Source: Paramecium pentaurelia (taxonomy: Eukaryota; Ciliophora; Oligohymenophorea; Peniculida; Parameciidae). Taken from it: a DNA stretch of 64,000 nt. The DNA is taken from NCBI GenBank assembly GCA_905183005.1, contig CAJJDO010000023.1:391566-455565 (forward strand), written 5' to 3'. Below the pieces are notes generated by a model, which had not been told where the DNA came from, searched no databases, and worked only from the letters and a program-made list of their open reading frames with translations. The translations under genes were made by a program, and so were the position numbers. Positions 36,026 through 49,979 of this stretch are shown here, one piece after another (the first letter of the stretch is position 1; each line of letters starts with the position of its first letter).

Positions 36026-37099
36026 TCATAAAAAGTACTCTGGTACTCTTCGTGTAGTTTAAGGTTCATTTTCTCTTGGAGCAGGTTCATATTGGGAACT
36101 ATATAATTATATTTTAATATAAATTTACAAGGTCATCTTAAGTTGATCATCAACTTCTAAAATACAAGCTTAATTACCACATCTATAACAATAATTGGGA
36201 GCTGAGAAAATAGTGACTGTCTTTCTTTGATGGACATGTTAAAATCCTTCCATCACTAATTAATGAGCTCGAACAACCATTTTTAATTTATTCTAGTGTA
36301 AAAATTTATCTGTTATATCTTAACCCCATGTCCATCCTGCTCCTCTTGGTGAAACTCCCCATCCCATCTTAGTTTCTTCAGGATCACTCCATAATAAATC
36401 ACAAATAGCTCCTTCATGAGGAATATCCTAAATTCTATTTAATTATTTAATTTATTCAACTGATTCAATTGCAGGTGAAAGTCCACCATGAGTGCAAAAC
36501 AACTTAGTAAAATATACTAAAACTTACACTGTTTTCAACAATTGCTGCTAAAGGAAGATATCCAAAAACATCAGTAAAATGTTTCCAAACAATTTCATTA
36601 CCATATTTACGTTAACATTCATCATAAAACCCATAAATTTTGTTGATTTCTCTATTTTCATGATTTCCTTTCAAATAATTAAATATATATACCTCTTAAA
36701 ACAGTCAATCTGTCTTTATAACGAACCTTAAGACAAAGAATGAGACTAAAAGTTTCAACACTTTGAGAACCTCGATCAACATAATCACCTAGAAAGAGAT
36801 AATTAGTGTCCTAAAATAATATAATTAAATTACTGGCAATCTACCTCCAATGTGAAACAATTCAATTAAATCATGAAATTAACCATGAACATCTCCACAT
36901 ATAGTTAATGGTGCTCTCACAGAAACAATATTTGGTTCTACAACCAATATTTCCTTTGCCTGATCAATAATGCAAATATAAACACTTTTTGACATAAGAT
37001 CTTTATATCATCTTCATTTAATAATTAGCCACTATAAAGAGCTTCTATATAATTATCAAAGTTTCCTAACTCTAAATAACTCATTTTTGATGGATTCAT
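36026..37099 (-). CDS. Protein phosphatase 2A catalytic subunit
   Basis: Starts MNPSKMSYLELGNFDNYIEA. The metal-site motifs of PPP phosphatases are present: GDVHGQFHDLIELF, the GDYVDRG region, [20 protein letters not shown], then DLLWSDPEE, GWGVSPRGAG and APNYCYRCGNQACILEVDD. The C-terminus TTRRVPEYFL matches the PP2A tail, whose final Leu is carboxymethylated and whose Tyr is phosphorylated in other eukaryotes. That tail is reached through a 30-nt intron; another 26-nt intron lies near the start. The Gln of GDVHGQ is a TAA codon. The enzyme should assemble with A and B subunits to dephosphorylate Ser/Thr. Confidence 0.95.
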
Positions 37100-37953
37100 A
37101 ATATATTTATATTATATAAATTGAACAATATTTCAAACATTACTTCCAACAATCTTCCTTCTTATTTTTCAACAAAATCATATCTGGATTAAAAATAACC
37201 ATGAAGCTCAATAACTATATTATTGATTTCAAATAACAAGAGTTTAATAAACATACAAAAAAGCTAAAGCAAAAACAACAATAATTTTAATTTAAATTAC
37301 AAATTCGAGTGCAATAAGAATTAAAGAATTAATATATTTAGCAATAAAATAATGTTAACATGTTAGCAAGTATGAACTTATATAAAAAAAAATGAGATCA
37401 AACTTATTTAGCTTATAAAATTAATTAATTATTCAAATTGTTGAGAAAATATGATCTATAATTAGATTAAAAATACACAGTATTTATTCAACTAATATTC
37501 TTTATTTAAATAAAGAGATATTAAAGTAAAATAATAGTCACTAAACATCCTAAATATATATATTGTAGTTTAGGAATAGTTTTAAGTATCATTACCTAAA
37601 TTATTAATATAAGATCTACTATTATGTGTCAATCACTTTTATACTCTATAAATAATTAGAGTATGTAATAGTATTTACATAAACATCAAATTATAATCTA
37701 AATTAATTAATAATTATAGAAATTATATATATTTTTTCTTCCTTTAACTGAAATTTAACTTTATTTGTAATTCATATCACTTTTGAATATTAAAGTTTAC
37801 TTCTTCAAAAATAATTGTTTCCATTCTAAATTGATAAGATTCATTTCTGTCTCCAGAGATTATTCTACAATCTAAAGAAATTGGTATAATAAATTAAGTT
37901 ATTTCTAGAAATCTTTTTTATTATAATATTTATTTATACTTGTTTAACGAAAT
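37100..37953. other. Intergenic, nothing recognised
   Basis: About 850 bp between divergent starts of the PP2A and MLF genes; long A/T runs, no ORF or structured RNA that I can support. Confidence 0.5.
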
Positions 37954-39004
37954 ATGTTATAACCATACAGAGGAAGTAGTCAACCACCTCGATCAAATCA
38001 GATCTAAAACTATGTATTAAGTGATTTATAAATAAAGTCTCGCTAGAACAATTAATAAATGGCTCCGTTTAATATGTTTTAAGAATTTGATTCTATGTCT
38101 AACAAGATGATGCAACATATGGATCGTTAATTGGCTAACTTAGGATTTGGATCTGTTTTTAAAGGCTTTGATGACTTAGAAAATGAAATGATGGAATTCT
38201 CGAATCTTCACAGACATATGACAGGTTTAAATTAAAGAGATGTTAACTAACATTCAAAGGATGGAGTATTTTAGGTATACTCATCTAGTTATGTTTAATC
38301 ATCTAAAATGGGATAGGATGGACGAGTTATTTAAGAAAAATATTTCGATAATAATGCTGTGGCTAGAGGTGTTAATGGTCATACTGTATATTGATATAAT
38401 TTAAATTAGATAAGTGAAAGATAATAAGGATATAAGAATAGTGATGGAATAGATAGATTTGGACATGAAAGAATGATGAATGATAAAGGCAGAAAGCATG
38501 TAAGAGAAAGAGATAGAACAGGTTAAATAACTACTACAAATCATTATTTAAACATGGATGAAAATTAAGTTGAATAATTTGAAAATGAATGGTTGGGAAT
38601 GGGAAGAAATTTAGGAATAAATGGACCCTCAGGAGGTCTAAGAGCATTGTAAGGCTAATCAAATATGAGAGATCTTAATAATCATCCTTTCCCAAGAGAA
38701 CAAATCACTTATGGTGCTCCTAGTTATCCTAGAAACAGTAATATATTATAATAGAATAAAATTAGATGATATCTAACCAATTATGTTGGGAAATAATAAT
38801 AGTAGTTATAATAACAATCCAACTCGATTGGCTTTACCCTAACAATAATAATAAATAACTCGATCTGCCGTTTAATAACCTGGAATACAAAGTAGAGTTC
38901 CACAATAATAACAACCTGTTAGGGCTTTACCTCCAAGAAAACAAGAGATTACTGGAGTATATCAAAATAAAGGTGCTAGAAATCAACATCCTCAAGCTGG
39001 ATGA
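37954..39004 (+). CDS. MLF1-family (myeloid leukaemia factor) protein
   Basis: Starts MLQPYRGSSQPPRSNQIQNY. It contains NMFQEFDSMSNKMMQHMDRQ and FKGFDDLENEMMEFS, then QVYSSSYVQSSKMGQDGRVI, QEKYFDNNAVARG, GRKHVRERDRTGQITTTNHY and MDENQVEQFENEW, which follow the order of the MLF domain (SSS-x-V..., G-x-x-ER-x-R, then L-x-x-x-E-x-x-x-F-x-x-x-W). The C-terminus is Q/N/P-rich and disordered (LALPQQQQQITRSAVQQPG). Introns of 24 nt (after GHT) and 28 nt (after PRN) were called. A downstream in-frame ATG (MAPFNMF) is an alternative start. MLF proteins work with chaperones and transcription regulators; in Giardia and others they localise to stress-related bodies. Confidence 0.82.
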
Positions 39005-39202
39005 AAATACAATTTTTTTTATTCAGAACAATAATACCAATTTTATTATATATTAGATAAGTCTATAATACTTATCTTACAATTTTTTTTAATTAAATAT
39101 TTTAATTTCTATTGGTTATTCTTTTAGAATAGTATTGGCTATAAAATATGTATTACTATTTTTTAAATTAAACATTAGTTATTATATGTATATCAAAGCA
39201 TA

Positions 39203-42192
39203 TCAAGCAAAGCCAAAACCTTCTTTTCCTTCTAAAATTGCAAGTTCTAATTTATCCTTCAAAATTTGCCTAGTTGGATAACATGGTAAATCCAATTAAT
39301 TAAAACTATTTAAATCATTTAATATTTACCATGTATGTGAAGTTGGCAATTCAAAATTTATATAATGCTTTTTATGAATTTATATCTTTTATGAACCATG
39401 AATACCTTTTAAATCCTTAAATCCTCCAAGTGGTACTTTCGAAGTTCCTTTAAATTATAAATTAAAATACCTGTTATAAATTATAAAAAGGCTGCTCTCT
39501 TGCTTTCATCAAAACTCTCCAATAATTCCCAAAGCCATTAAATAACTTTATCTTCTCTATCATATCCATGATATTCCACATTCTCCTTCATATCCTCAAC
39601 TTAAATAATTAAATTTATAATATACGATCTATATCTGGTAAACCACATAACATAAGTTCCATTTCTTTCCATTCAAATATACTAATTAAATTTTAAGGTA
39701 TCAATTCATGAAAACCATTCAAAAAAGCTTCTATTTAATCTTTAATTTCCTTTGCCATTTTTTAATAACAATAAGTTTGAACATACTCAAATTTATTATC
39801 TTAAGTCACTTATTTTTATCTACCTCCCTCAACAAGTTCTCTTTCTTCTAATTTACCAAAATTATCAACAGTATAAGTCCAATAAATTCCCCAATCATTC
39901 ACATTTTCTTCTAAAATCTTTTTCATACTTTTATATTCATTTAAATCAATATCTTCCATATCATGTATAGTCAATTTCTAACCTAAAATATGTTTATAAA
40001 ATGAACGAGTGAAATAGGTATCCAATAATTATCCATCATAAAGTGCTTTTCCAACAATCCTTCCTATAAATTTAAAATATTTAACATGATCAGGATTTAC
40101 ATGTGATTTATTACTAGGTTAAAACATTTAACCATTTAAAGATGGAGTGAATAAAGCATAATTAGGATTAAATATCTCTTTAGATAACATCAAAAACCAT
40201 TCTCTAGTAACTCCACCTTAATCTATACCTTCCTCTCCATCAAACTCTACAGTTAATTTACCTTTTAAATCTTCAGGTTTTAATTTACTAAAACGATGAT
40301 AGGAATCCATAAAGATGTCTTTTCTTCTGCATCTCACAGCAATATTGCCATAATGATGTTTATTATTCTGTATTTTCAATTATTTCAATTCCATTTTAAA
40401 ATACTTCTACTTATTATCAAAATCAACAATTCTTGGATTCTTAAATATTATGATTCCTAAGCTATCATTTGTAATTTTTCGTTTTTCTTTAAATTCTTGA
40501 AATCTTTCTTTTAACATCATATTTAATAGTGCTTTTCCACTTTCACAAATTTATTAAAATAATTCATCATGTAATTATTGCTCTTTTACTTCTTCATATT
40601 ATTCTTCCATCATGGCAATTTTTTTGGACTCTTTTTGATTCAATCTATTTTTTTTTATTGGATTAACAATTTGATAAATTATAAAAAAGCATTCTAAATA
40701 TGGAGATATCTTTGGTGCCAATTTGATTATTTATTATTAAGGAATTTATTATAAAAATTTTATCATATTTTTCCATAATTCTATTAATTCTTAATTTTCC
40801 AATAATTCTTTAAAATTTAATCTTACATCTTATTAATTATTTTATTCACTACCTTTTGTATTAATTTCCCTTACAAACTAAAATACATTTATTAGAGCCT
40901 TATCTCCATTAAATATTTCATCAAATTATTATTCTCTTTAAAATTTATCATTTATCTCTCTAATAGCTTTCTCTATATATGTCTTTATATATTAAACTAT
41001 TAATAATTGATTTTCTTTGTTGTTACATAAACTTTGAATAATATTTGAAAAATTCTTAACAATTCCACCCATATTTGATAAAAGAGTTTTACATATGCAT
41101 TCAACAGACTTTTAGTCTAATATTACTTATTCCTATTAAAAATTCTTTTATTTTGTACTTATATTTGTTATTGCCTAAATAAGCATTTCCTAATGATCCC
41201 CTTAAAATTCAGGTAAAAGTTATATTAATTGTAATAATGGAAAGCTTAAGTTATTTTCAGATGAACTTAAATTTTATTTTTTATTTTCGAAAAAGTAATT
41301 AATTGAAAATCCTTATAATTTAGAAAACAAATACAAAACTTTTAATGAAACAACATTATATATTTTACTAAAATCTCTTACAAGTCCATTTCTCTTTACT
41401 AAAAATCTTGGTGGAAAGGATTTTGCTTAATCTTAATCTTTAGATTTATTTGTTTTTAAAATAAAAAATAAAGTATCAATTAATTTATGCTCCACATTTT
41501 AATTATTGCATAAAGAAATAAAGAGATTAATAGGAAAATTGATGAAACTATGAGATTCTACATAAAGTAAATTTAATAATGATTCTGTAAATTCTTGTTC
41601 TACAGTTCCTAATTTTGATATTATATGTCTTTGTGTTTAGAGTAAATTTTTTAAATTTTATGATTTTGATTAAGGTTTTCTCTATTAATCTTATTCTTCT
41701 TAAATTGGGATTCTTTATTCATTAACAAGTTGATTTTAAAAAATAGATCTATAATTCAAAGTTCGAGAATTAAGTCGATTTTATAAGTTAGTTGGATTCT
41801 ATTGAGCAATATTTATTGTAGGAATAATGTTTTAACTTCTATGATTTTATGATTGATTTCTCTCAGAATTATTATTCATTATTAAATCTTATGATAAATC
41901 TACTACTGTAAATTATTATTATGGAGTTTAATTTATAGGGGCATAATATTATTAAATTATTTCATTTCTTATATCAGATGGAAGGGAAGCCAAAAATTAA
42001 GGATCTATTCCCTCAATTTCCTAAGGAAGTGCTAAAACAATTTCCATCATCATATCTTCATTGAGATCTTCAAATACTGATGGATCAATATCATTTTTAA
42101 TGAGATATTCAAATTTTTTGCCTACTCTTTTCAATAGATTGTAACTTTTAGGATAAATTTATTAATAATTTTAATTATTTTATTCAATTTAC

Positions 42193-42275
<83 letters not shown>

Positions 42276-45200
42276 GTGAATTGAATGCTACTCAATCTTC
42301 TCTGGTTAATCTATTTTTAATTTTTGATTATTTTCTTCTTATTATAATTATTATTATTAGATCTAAACTTCTACATTAATTTAATTAGATTAATTTAAAT
42401 GTTAATCTTTAATTTCTTACTCTTATTGATGATTTTAACATTATTATAAAAATTAATGATTCTATTGCCTAGTATGCTACGATTAAAGTATCTAAAATTA
42501 ATTTTCAATCTATGACTCAATCGTCTCTGCATTTTACTATTATAAATTAGCAAGTTATTATCCAAATTATTCCTAAAATTGTCTTTATTATTCCAATATA
42601 ATATCAAATTAGGATTATCTATCCGGAAAGTCTCTTATTATTTATTATAGGTTATTACGGGCTGTTCTTCCTAATGATCCTTGTTGAACTCTAGCTAAAA
42701 ATCTATCATCTTAATCAATTCTTAGAAAATCTATTCCTAATCTATCTCGAAATATATTCAATGGTTAAATTCTTATATCTTATTAAGGTAAGATTATTTC
42801 TTCAGAGATTATTTGCTTTGAAGTAAATTAAGTTAATTCAGTCCACCAATTTATAAGTTATTAATCATCAATTTATTTACTTTCTGGTAATAAAAAATTA
42901 AATTTTTCTAAGATTTTCACAAATTATTATGAAAACTTAACTCCTATCAATTAAATTATGGATTTAGTCATTTTCATAAAAGTTAAATCCTCTTTATTAG
43001 TAAGATGATGATAATGATTTTATGATTCATTATTATTTTCAGAGACTTAATGATTTTAATCATTCTAATGTTATTACATATTTTATTCTAAATCTTAAAC
43101 ATTACGTTCCAAAATTTCTTAATCAATATCCTATTAATTTAATACATCTAATTCACTATTATCATCATCTGAATCATTGCTATCTTCTACATCATCATCT
43201 TCTCCAACTTAATCATCTTCTTCATCAGTCCAACTTGAATTTACATTTTAATGATCTTCAGCTTCAATTTAATTATTTCCACTTTAACTTGTAATCCAAC
43301 TATTTACTTCTAGATCAAATTCTTCCTCAGCTGATTCTTAGATATTACTTGAATCATATCTACTCTCAACACTTTAAATATCATTATCATCATCATCATC
43401 ATCATCATGATCAATTTCAAATTCATCCTCTTCATTTTCAATATTTTCGAAAACTTCCATATCAAGGAATCTATTTCTTCTACGAAATGGTGACCATAAA
43501 TGTTATAAATTTAAATCATCTTATCTTACACTCTAACGCATTTCCTCATGAAATGAAATAGGTAAAAGAGGCCATTTTATGAAATATTTTATAGGGTCTT
43601 AATAAATAATGCCTTTATTTGGAATAAGTTGACAATTTATATCTTCTGGTAAAAGTTATCCAACCATTCCTTATAATTAAAAGTGATCTCCTTATTATTC
43701 TTAATTTTATTTTGGTATCACAATGAAAGATGGTTTATATAGTAGTAAATAAGCAGCTACGTTGAATAAAACGGCAAGGGTTTCATTTAAGAACTATATT
43801 TCATTTTCATAAACATAATATGATTTCAAATCAAAGTTCTTCATTCCATCTATATAGAGTTTGACAAAATTAAATGAATTTTATAGTTCATTTACATTTT
43901 TAAAACATATCTTAGCAACAGATTTTATTTGTATTAAGAATACTAATGTGTCTGATAAATAACAAAAATTTTAATCTAAAGTTTTAATTCTCTTCTCTAT
44001 TCCATCATAAATATCATTAATTATTTTCTTTCTGACTTCAATTGAAAATGGAGCTATACAATTATTAGACATTTAATTCAAAATTACATTATCTAAACAT
44101 AATTCAAAAAGTAAATTTTTTATCGGAATCATAATCTTAGTTATCAATGATATAAATGAGATTTTACGAGGGAAATCTATTTCATTATAATCTAATCCTA
44201 ATTACTTATGATATGGTTTAAGGAATTTACTACAATTTATTCTAACCAATTTAGGAATTAGTATTGGATAACGTCTTATTAAAACCTAAAGAACTTAACT
44301 AATTGTATTCCATTAAAATTAATATGGCTCTGTTTTATCAAAATAAGATATGATCATCTATTAAATTAATAGTTTAATTAAAATTTAAGCTTCTTGTGTA
44401 TGTTAAAAATTGGATTATAATTACAATTTATCTTCACTCCTCTTTTTTTTAGTCGAAGTCTTATTGCTTCGTTTTGTACTCTCTGGTTCCTTATATTTTT
44501 AAAAACTTACAGGTTCAACACAATCAAAAGTATACAGATGAACACCTTTTTTTAAAATATAATAATTAGATTAATCTTCAAATATAGAATTCATAACAAA
44601 TTTAATTTATTCACTATAAAAACTTTAATTTTATATAGCAATCAAAGCTTAATTATCCTTAGATAATTTAATTTCATTAGGGATTTGTAAATTGTAATAA
44701 ATAGGTTTAAAGCATGAAGGATAAGAATTCTGATATGAAGAGTGAGAAGACTATTACTATTATATTTATTTATGGAAATTCTCAATTTCTTTATTGTATT
44801 CTTAATCATATATTATTTTTTTTATTTTTGCCTCTACTTAAGCTATAACAATACTTGGATCATGAACAATAGATAAAACAAGTTTTGTTAAACTGTAAAG
44901 ATTATTCTTTGAATCTCCTTTTACTTTTAAGAGATATTCTAATCCTTTCATTTAATAGACAAACTTATGGACACTCTCTTTATTTATTTAGAAAGATCTA
45001 ACCAAAATTTCTATACAGATTTTTGAAGTTGTATGATTTTATACTTTCCCTTTCAAAATATTGAGAATTCCTATCAATATTTCATTCGAAATTTCATGAT
45101 GATATTTGTTCTATTTCTAATCATCTGTTATGAAGAGAGTTAAGATTGCTAAAATATGATTAACAGCTCTAATTATTTATTCATCCTCGTATTTCAATAA

Positions 45201-48200
45201 TTCTTAAATTAATTTCATCATTTCAATCACAATATAATCATATTCTTACACTAAATTTTATTATTTATATATATAATGCAAAATTGTGATTATCAATTTT
45301 ATATCATTATTAAAGGGTTACTTAAGAACTAATTCACAATCTTTAAATCTTAACTACAATTTAAATTATTCTTAAACAGTTTATTTTAAACACATTAATA
45401 AAGATGGCATCATCTATCCTTCAAATATTTTAATTAAAGTTTCCTCAAACTTACTAAAGAAAAGTATATTAGTTTTGATATAAATTCTAAGTTCCTATTA
45501 TTTTTATTGAATGATTTCAGAAGTGGATCCTACAGAAAATTCATTCCTTTAATTTTCCTTCTTCAATAATCTATTAAATTCAACCTTTTCTTAATTATCT
45601 GATAACCACATTGCAGCTATACTTACATCAGGAATTCTTATATTTTAAAATGCAATAGATATTGCATCATCTGAAAATCCCATACTTCTTAATTAATCCC
45701 TTGCTTAGGTTGAATCATTTTATTATCTCATATTAAAATTGCCAAAATCTTCTCTCAAACTAGAAATTGAAAAAACATTTTAGCGATCTTTTTCTTTGAT
45801 GATTAAATCTTAAAAAAATGTTGGACTTAAAATCATCATTACTTTTTCAATGAGAACATACTATATGTTATAAATATAATCAGAATTAGAAAATTGGGTT
45901 ATTTATAGCATGACTTATATATCTGAAATTTGTTATGGTATTATTGATTATCCAAAATCTGTATTTGATTTTTCAAATTTATTAATATACAAAATTTTAA
46001 TGATAGATGAAAAATGTTTAGATAAAATATTGAGCTGGTCATTTTGATTTAATAGTGTCATTTTTGTGTATGAATGAATAGCATTTTATAAATATTTAGT
46101 AAATTGTGATTGTAATAAAAGACTTATGAAATCTAAATTTAAATATTTATTTTCAGGTAATCTTTTACTTTCAAAAAGATTAATTAATAATTCATCAATT
46201 TATGATATATATAGAATCATTATCTATATATTGTCATTTTGTAATTTTTAACTCATTTAATTAAACAAAATTATTAATGAATTTAATTCAATATTCTTTC
46301 TTTTAATTTAATTAAAAGAATTAACAATGATATGTTTTAAACTTTAAATATAAGAATAAAACACTGATTTTTTTAATGATTAATCATTCTTTGTATCTTC
46401 TTCATTAAATATGACTGAACCTAAAATTATCTAAAATAAACCACAGCATTTATTGTGTAAATTTATTAAATCTTATTATTCCCAAGTAATTTAAGGTGAA
46501 TTTATTAAGTAAAGTTTTAAAATTTCTAATAAATATTCTACTTAAGAATAGAGTGATGCCATTTAAAGATTATCCTAAATTTATTGCTAACTAAAACTTT
46601 AAAATAATTTTTGAGCATTGTAGTATAATACATTAACAATATATGTTGACTTTTCTAAGTTACATCCTATTGATTCTTCCCATTAATCTATAGCAAATAT
46701 AATTTTTTTTAATATTTTATGAGGATTATCATATTCATCAACTGAAGTTAACCATCTAAATACTTTCAATAAATCATTTTTAAAATCAAATGTTGGAAAT
46801 TCAAAGAACATTAATAAGGAATCAAAAAATCCTCTTGAATTCATTTCAGCCAAATAAGAATAATGAGGATAATGAAACATTTTAAAACTTAAAATAGACA
46901 AGTTTTAAATTTGTGTAATAATCTCAAAATATTATTTATAAATATTAGAAATTGTTAATTACTTTTTTTTTTCAATTAAATGCATTCTTAATCTCTCTAC
47001 TGCTTAATTAAGTATTTCACAAACTTAAGGTCCAACTTTATCAATTTTTTGTGTATATTTAGTTATACATTAAGCTAAACCACTTAATTATTCTCTTGGA
47101 CTATTAAGATTATCAATTAATGAATAATTAACAATATTTTTTAAGAAATTCATTCCATATGAATTGAATTTATCATAGCCTTCTTCTTTTAAAGATATAT
47201 TAAAATAGAATTAGAAAATAGCTGTCATCATTTTATAATTGATTTTATCAATTATCATATCTTATATGATTTAATTTAATGTTTAGGGTAAATGGGAATC
47301 AATTAATCTACCAATTAAAGTTGGTACTTCATTAGCTAAATGAGAAATCAATATTAAAGCTTATTAGATTGAGCCAATAAAATGAGGAAAAGTTACAAAT
47401 AACTTTTATAATTACTTAATTATTGTTGATTCGGAGATTTATCTGGCAAAAGTTGGAGCATTAGCTCTATTTGATCTTCTTCCAAGATCATCTCTAAAAT
47501 GTTCATTAATTGATTAAATGCATATTGCAATAATTTAATCAGTTTCTTCAGAAGTAATATTTGAGTATCCATTCTAAGTAGGTTTTTAAATATCAATATT
47601 AAATTTAATCTAATTTTCTAAAATTTTAATAAGATCATTAAAAATTCTTAAATCTCTTTATATATCATCCTTTCTAGATAATCTGCTTAATAATAATATA
47701 GCAGCTTTAAAGGATTCAGGAGATAATAATAATTTATTATCTTACATTTAAAGTGCTCTAATTAGAGCAGATGAAGATCCAAGGGCTATATTAGTTCTGC
47801 TTAATATGAGTATACCTGTTTCAGATGAAAATATTTAAAAAATACTTTATGCTAATTTTTAATGTTTTACACATGATTCACTCAAAAGAGTTGGGGAATA
47901 TTATAATGGATAAATTTACTCAGTTTCAATTGAAATTGGATGCATTGACAAAATATCATAAATAAATTATAGAAATGTTTCATCATAATTTTTGGCAATA
48001 GCAAATGCTACTTCATTTTCATTCTATTTTTCAATAGTAATTATTTCATCTAATGTCAATAATAATGTAGACAATAATTGAGGATCAATATTTTTCAATT
48101 AAAATAATTTCATATATATTTTAAAGTGTTATTCATATTCTAATTATTCTTCAAAAACTTAATCTAATAATTCTCCACAATTATTGATTTAACAAAATTA

Positions 48201-49171
48201 ATTTAAAAGCATATGCATTAAAAGAGATTGTATATGTAATACTACTATAATTGATATTGTAGGAATTCTATTTTATTAAAATCCTCGATAGATAAGGATT
48301 TTATATTTCATGGCATCAACTAGAGGACAATAGTTTTAATCTTGGATATTCAAAAATGTTTTGGACAATTCTAGGGCCGTATTGGTATTTACATCATTAA
48401 TTTCAAAATTCTAATTATATTGTTGACAACTACTCTAATTTAAATTTATTGCTGTAATTCTTTCTTATGTATACCATTCTTGCACAAATCCTGATATGAT
48501 TCATTCATCAATGTTGGTTCCATATACTCTAATATCACTTTAGGAAATTCTATTGGAGTTTCACAAAGGGTTTAATAATGAGGATCTTCATAAAAATAAT
48601 CAATTAACTCTATCTTAGTAAAAGATAAATTGTTATAATGATCAAGGAGGATTCTAGTAAAATAGATAGCTCTTGGTAGATATTCAATCTATTATTAATT
48701 ACAAAAATCTTTTTATTATGGATTGCTTGTATTTGATGGTTGTTTATAGATTTTTATTAAAATTAACATTATCTATTCATATACTAGTAAATTATCTGAA
48801 TATTCTAACATATTAAATAAATGTTCTAATGAATTAAACAATTTTCTATTCTAATTTAATCAAATACCTATAACATTCTAATTCCATCATACAATTAATA
48901 AGAGATAGCAGCATCTGACATTTAGAACTAGGATTTTTTTGAATCTGATCAACTGCTATTTAGATATATTAATCAAGTTTATCTATTATTAAACATAAAG
49001 ATCCTTGTGATAATTTGTGGATTGGATGACTTTAATCAATAACAAGTTTCATTAAGTCATCTAAGAAGTTTGAGCTCTATAGAATGAATTCCAGCATCTA
49101 AGCTTCTATATATTAAATACTCGTAGTTCAATTTCTTTTGGTTGTTCAAGTATATTTATGGGAATTTTCAT
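39203..49171 (-). CDS. Giant HECT-type E3 ubiquitin ligase (Tom1/HUWE1 type)
   Basis: Starts MKIPINILEQPKEIELR at 49171 and ends EGKEGFGFA at 39203, close to 10 kb and about 3,200 residues, near yeast Tom1 in size. The N-terminal half is all-helical armadillo-like. The middle has an acidic domain (43.1-43.5 kb, Asp/Glu/Ser-rich with a run of Asp), a Q-rich region with a 29-Gln run, and ubiquitin-binding-motif-like repeats (NDIDPSVFEDLNEDMMMEI; GIDPQFLASLPSDIRNEII). The HECT domain closes the protein: TSHTCFNQLDLPCYPTRQ with the catalytic Cys. The Cys codon is split by a 24-nt intron. HECT enzymes form a Cys-ubiquitin thioester and modify substrates such as excess histones and ribosomal proteins. 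Confidence 0.9.
42189..42275 (-). repeat. (TAA)27 microsatellite encoding polyglutamine
   Basis: On the coding strand 27 consecutive TAA codons are followed by TAG and TAA, giving 29 glutamines in a row in the HECT ligase. The frame is fixed by IEQHSIH before and IEQNNQNYQQIYPKSYN after, leading into the ubiquitin-binding motifs. The upstream 120 residues are also Q-rich (for example LEQQRQFQEQFGQQLANLQQ). The tract is prone to length variation. Confidence 0.9.
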
Positions 49172-49979
49172 ATTTAAATTAATATAAAATTAATCACTTT
49201 TTATCTTGACTTCAATATTTTAATTTAATCAAATCAATCATCAATAATCTCAACCTTGTATTAGATATTTTAAATATAAATATAGATTAAATTATTTTCT
49301 ATATTCTTTAAAAAATTGTTTTTTACTTTATTTTGAAATATTACTATCCTATTTCTATTCCAAAAATAATATAAAAATTTACAATAGAGAATATTAATTT
49401 AATAATAAAATATCTATCAATTATTTTATAGAGAGCAATTTTCTATTAAATTCTTTTGATTTTCTCTATATGTAAATGGATCATATCATTTAATGACATA
49501 ATCAAAATTTCTTATATAAATTCAATTGATATTGCCTAAAACTACCTATTATAATCTATTTCCAATAAAATTATGGAAAGATTATATATATAGTTCTATG
49601 ATATCATTATATTCAATTTCTATATTGAATATGAATTATAAATTATACTATTTTCAATATCTAAAGTTGTTTTGATTGATTTTTTTACTATAAAATATTA
49701 ATAAGAGAATGAAAAAAAAAAATAAGTTTAAGAAAATAAAAAATTATTAATAAATACTATTTAAAATATTTTCATATTTAAGGCGAATTAATTTAACATC
49801 CGTTTTCATCTTAAACTTTATTTTTTTAGTATTCTCATTTATGATAGATTTCTAATAATTCTTAGGGATAAATGATACTTTAATTTTCAATAGTTTCAAA
49901 TGAAATAGTTAATTGTTGAATACATTGTTTCATTCTTAATAATATATATAAATAATTTAAATTGTAAATTCTTATTGAA
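49172..49979. other. Intergenic, nothing recognised
   Basis: About 800 bp of AT-rich DNA between the divergent HECT and UAP-like genes. No supportable coding frame or RNA. Confidence 0.5.

Noticed and set aside
42395..42607. Minus-strand 70-residue N/K-rich frame
   Set aside because: It lies inside the HECT gene in another frame; the Q-rich frame is the one that connects with both sides.
43022..43561. Plus-strand His/Leu-rich frames at 43.0-43.6 kb
   Set aside because: Antisense of the acidic domain of the HECT ligase, whose Asp/Glu codons give His/Ile/Leu on the other strand.
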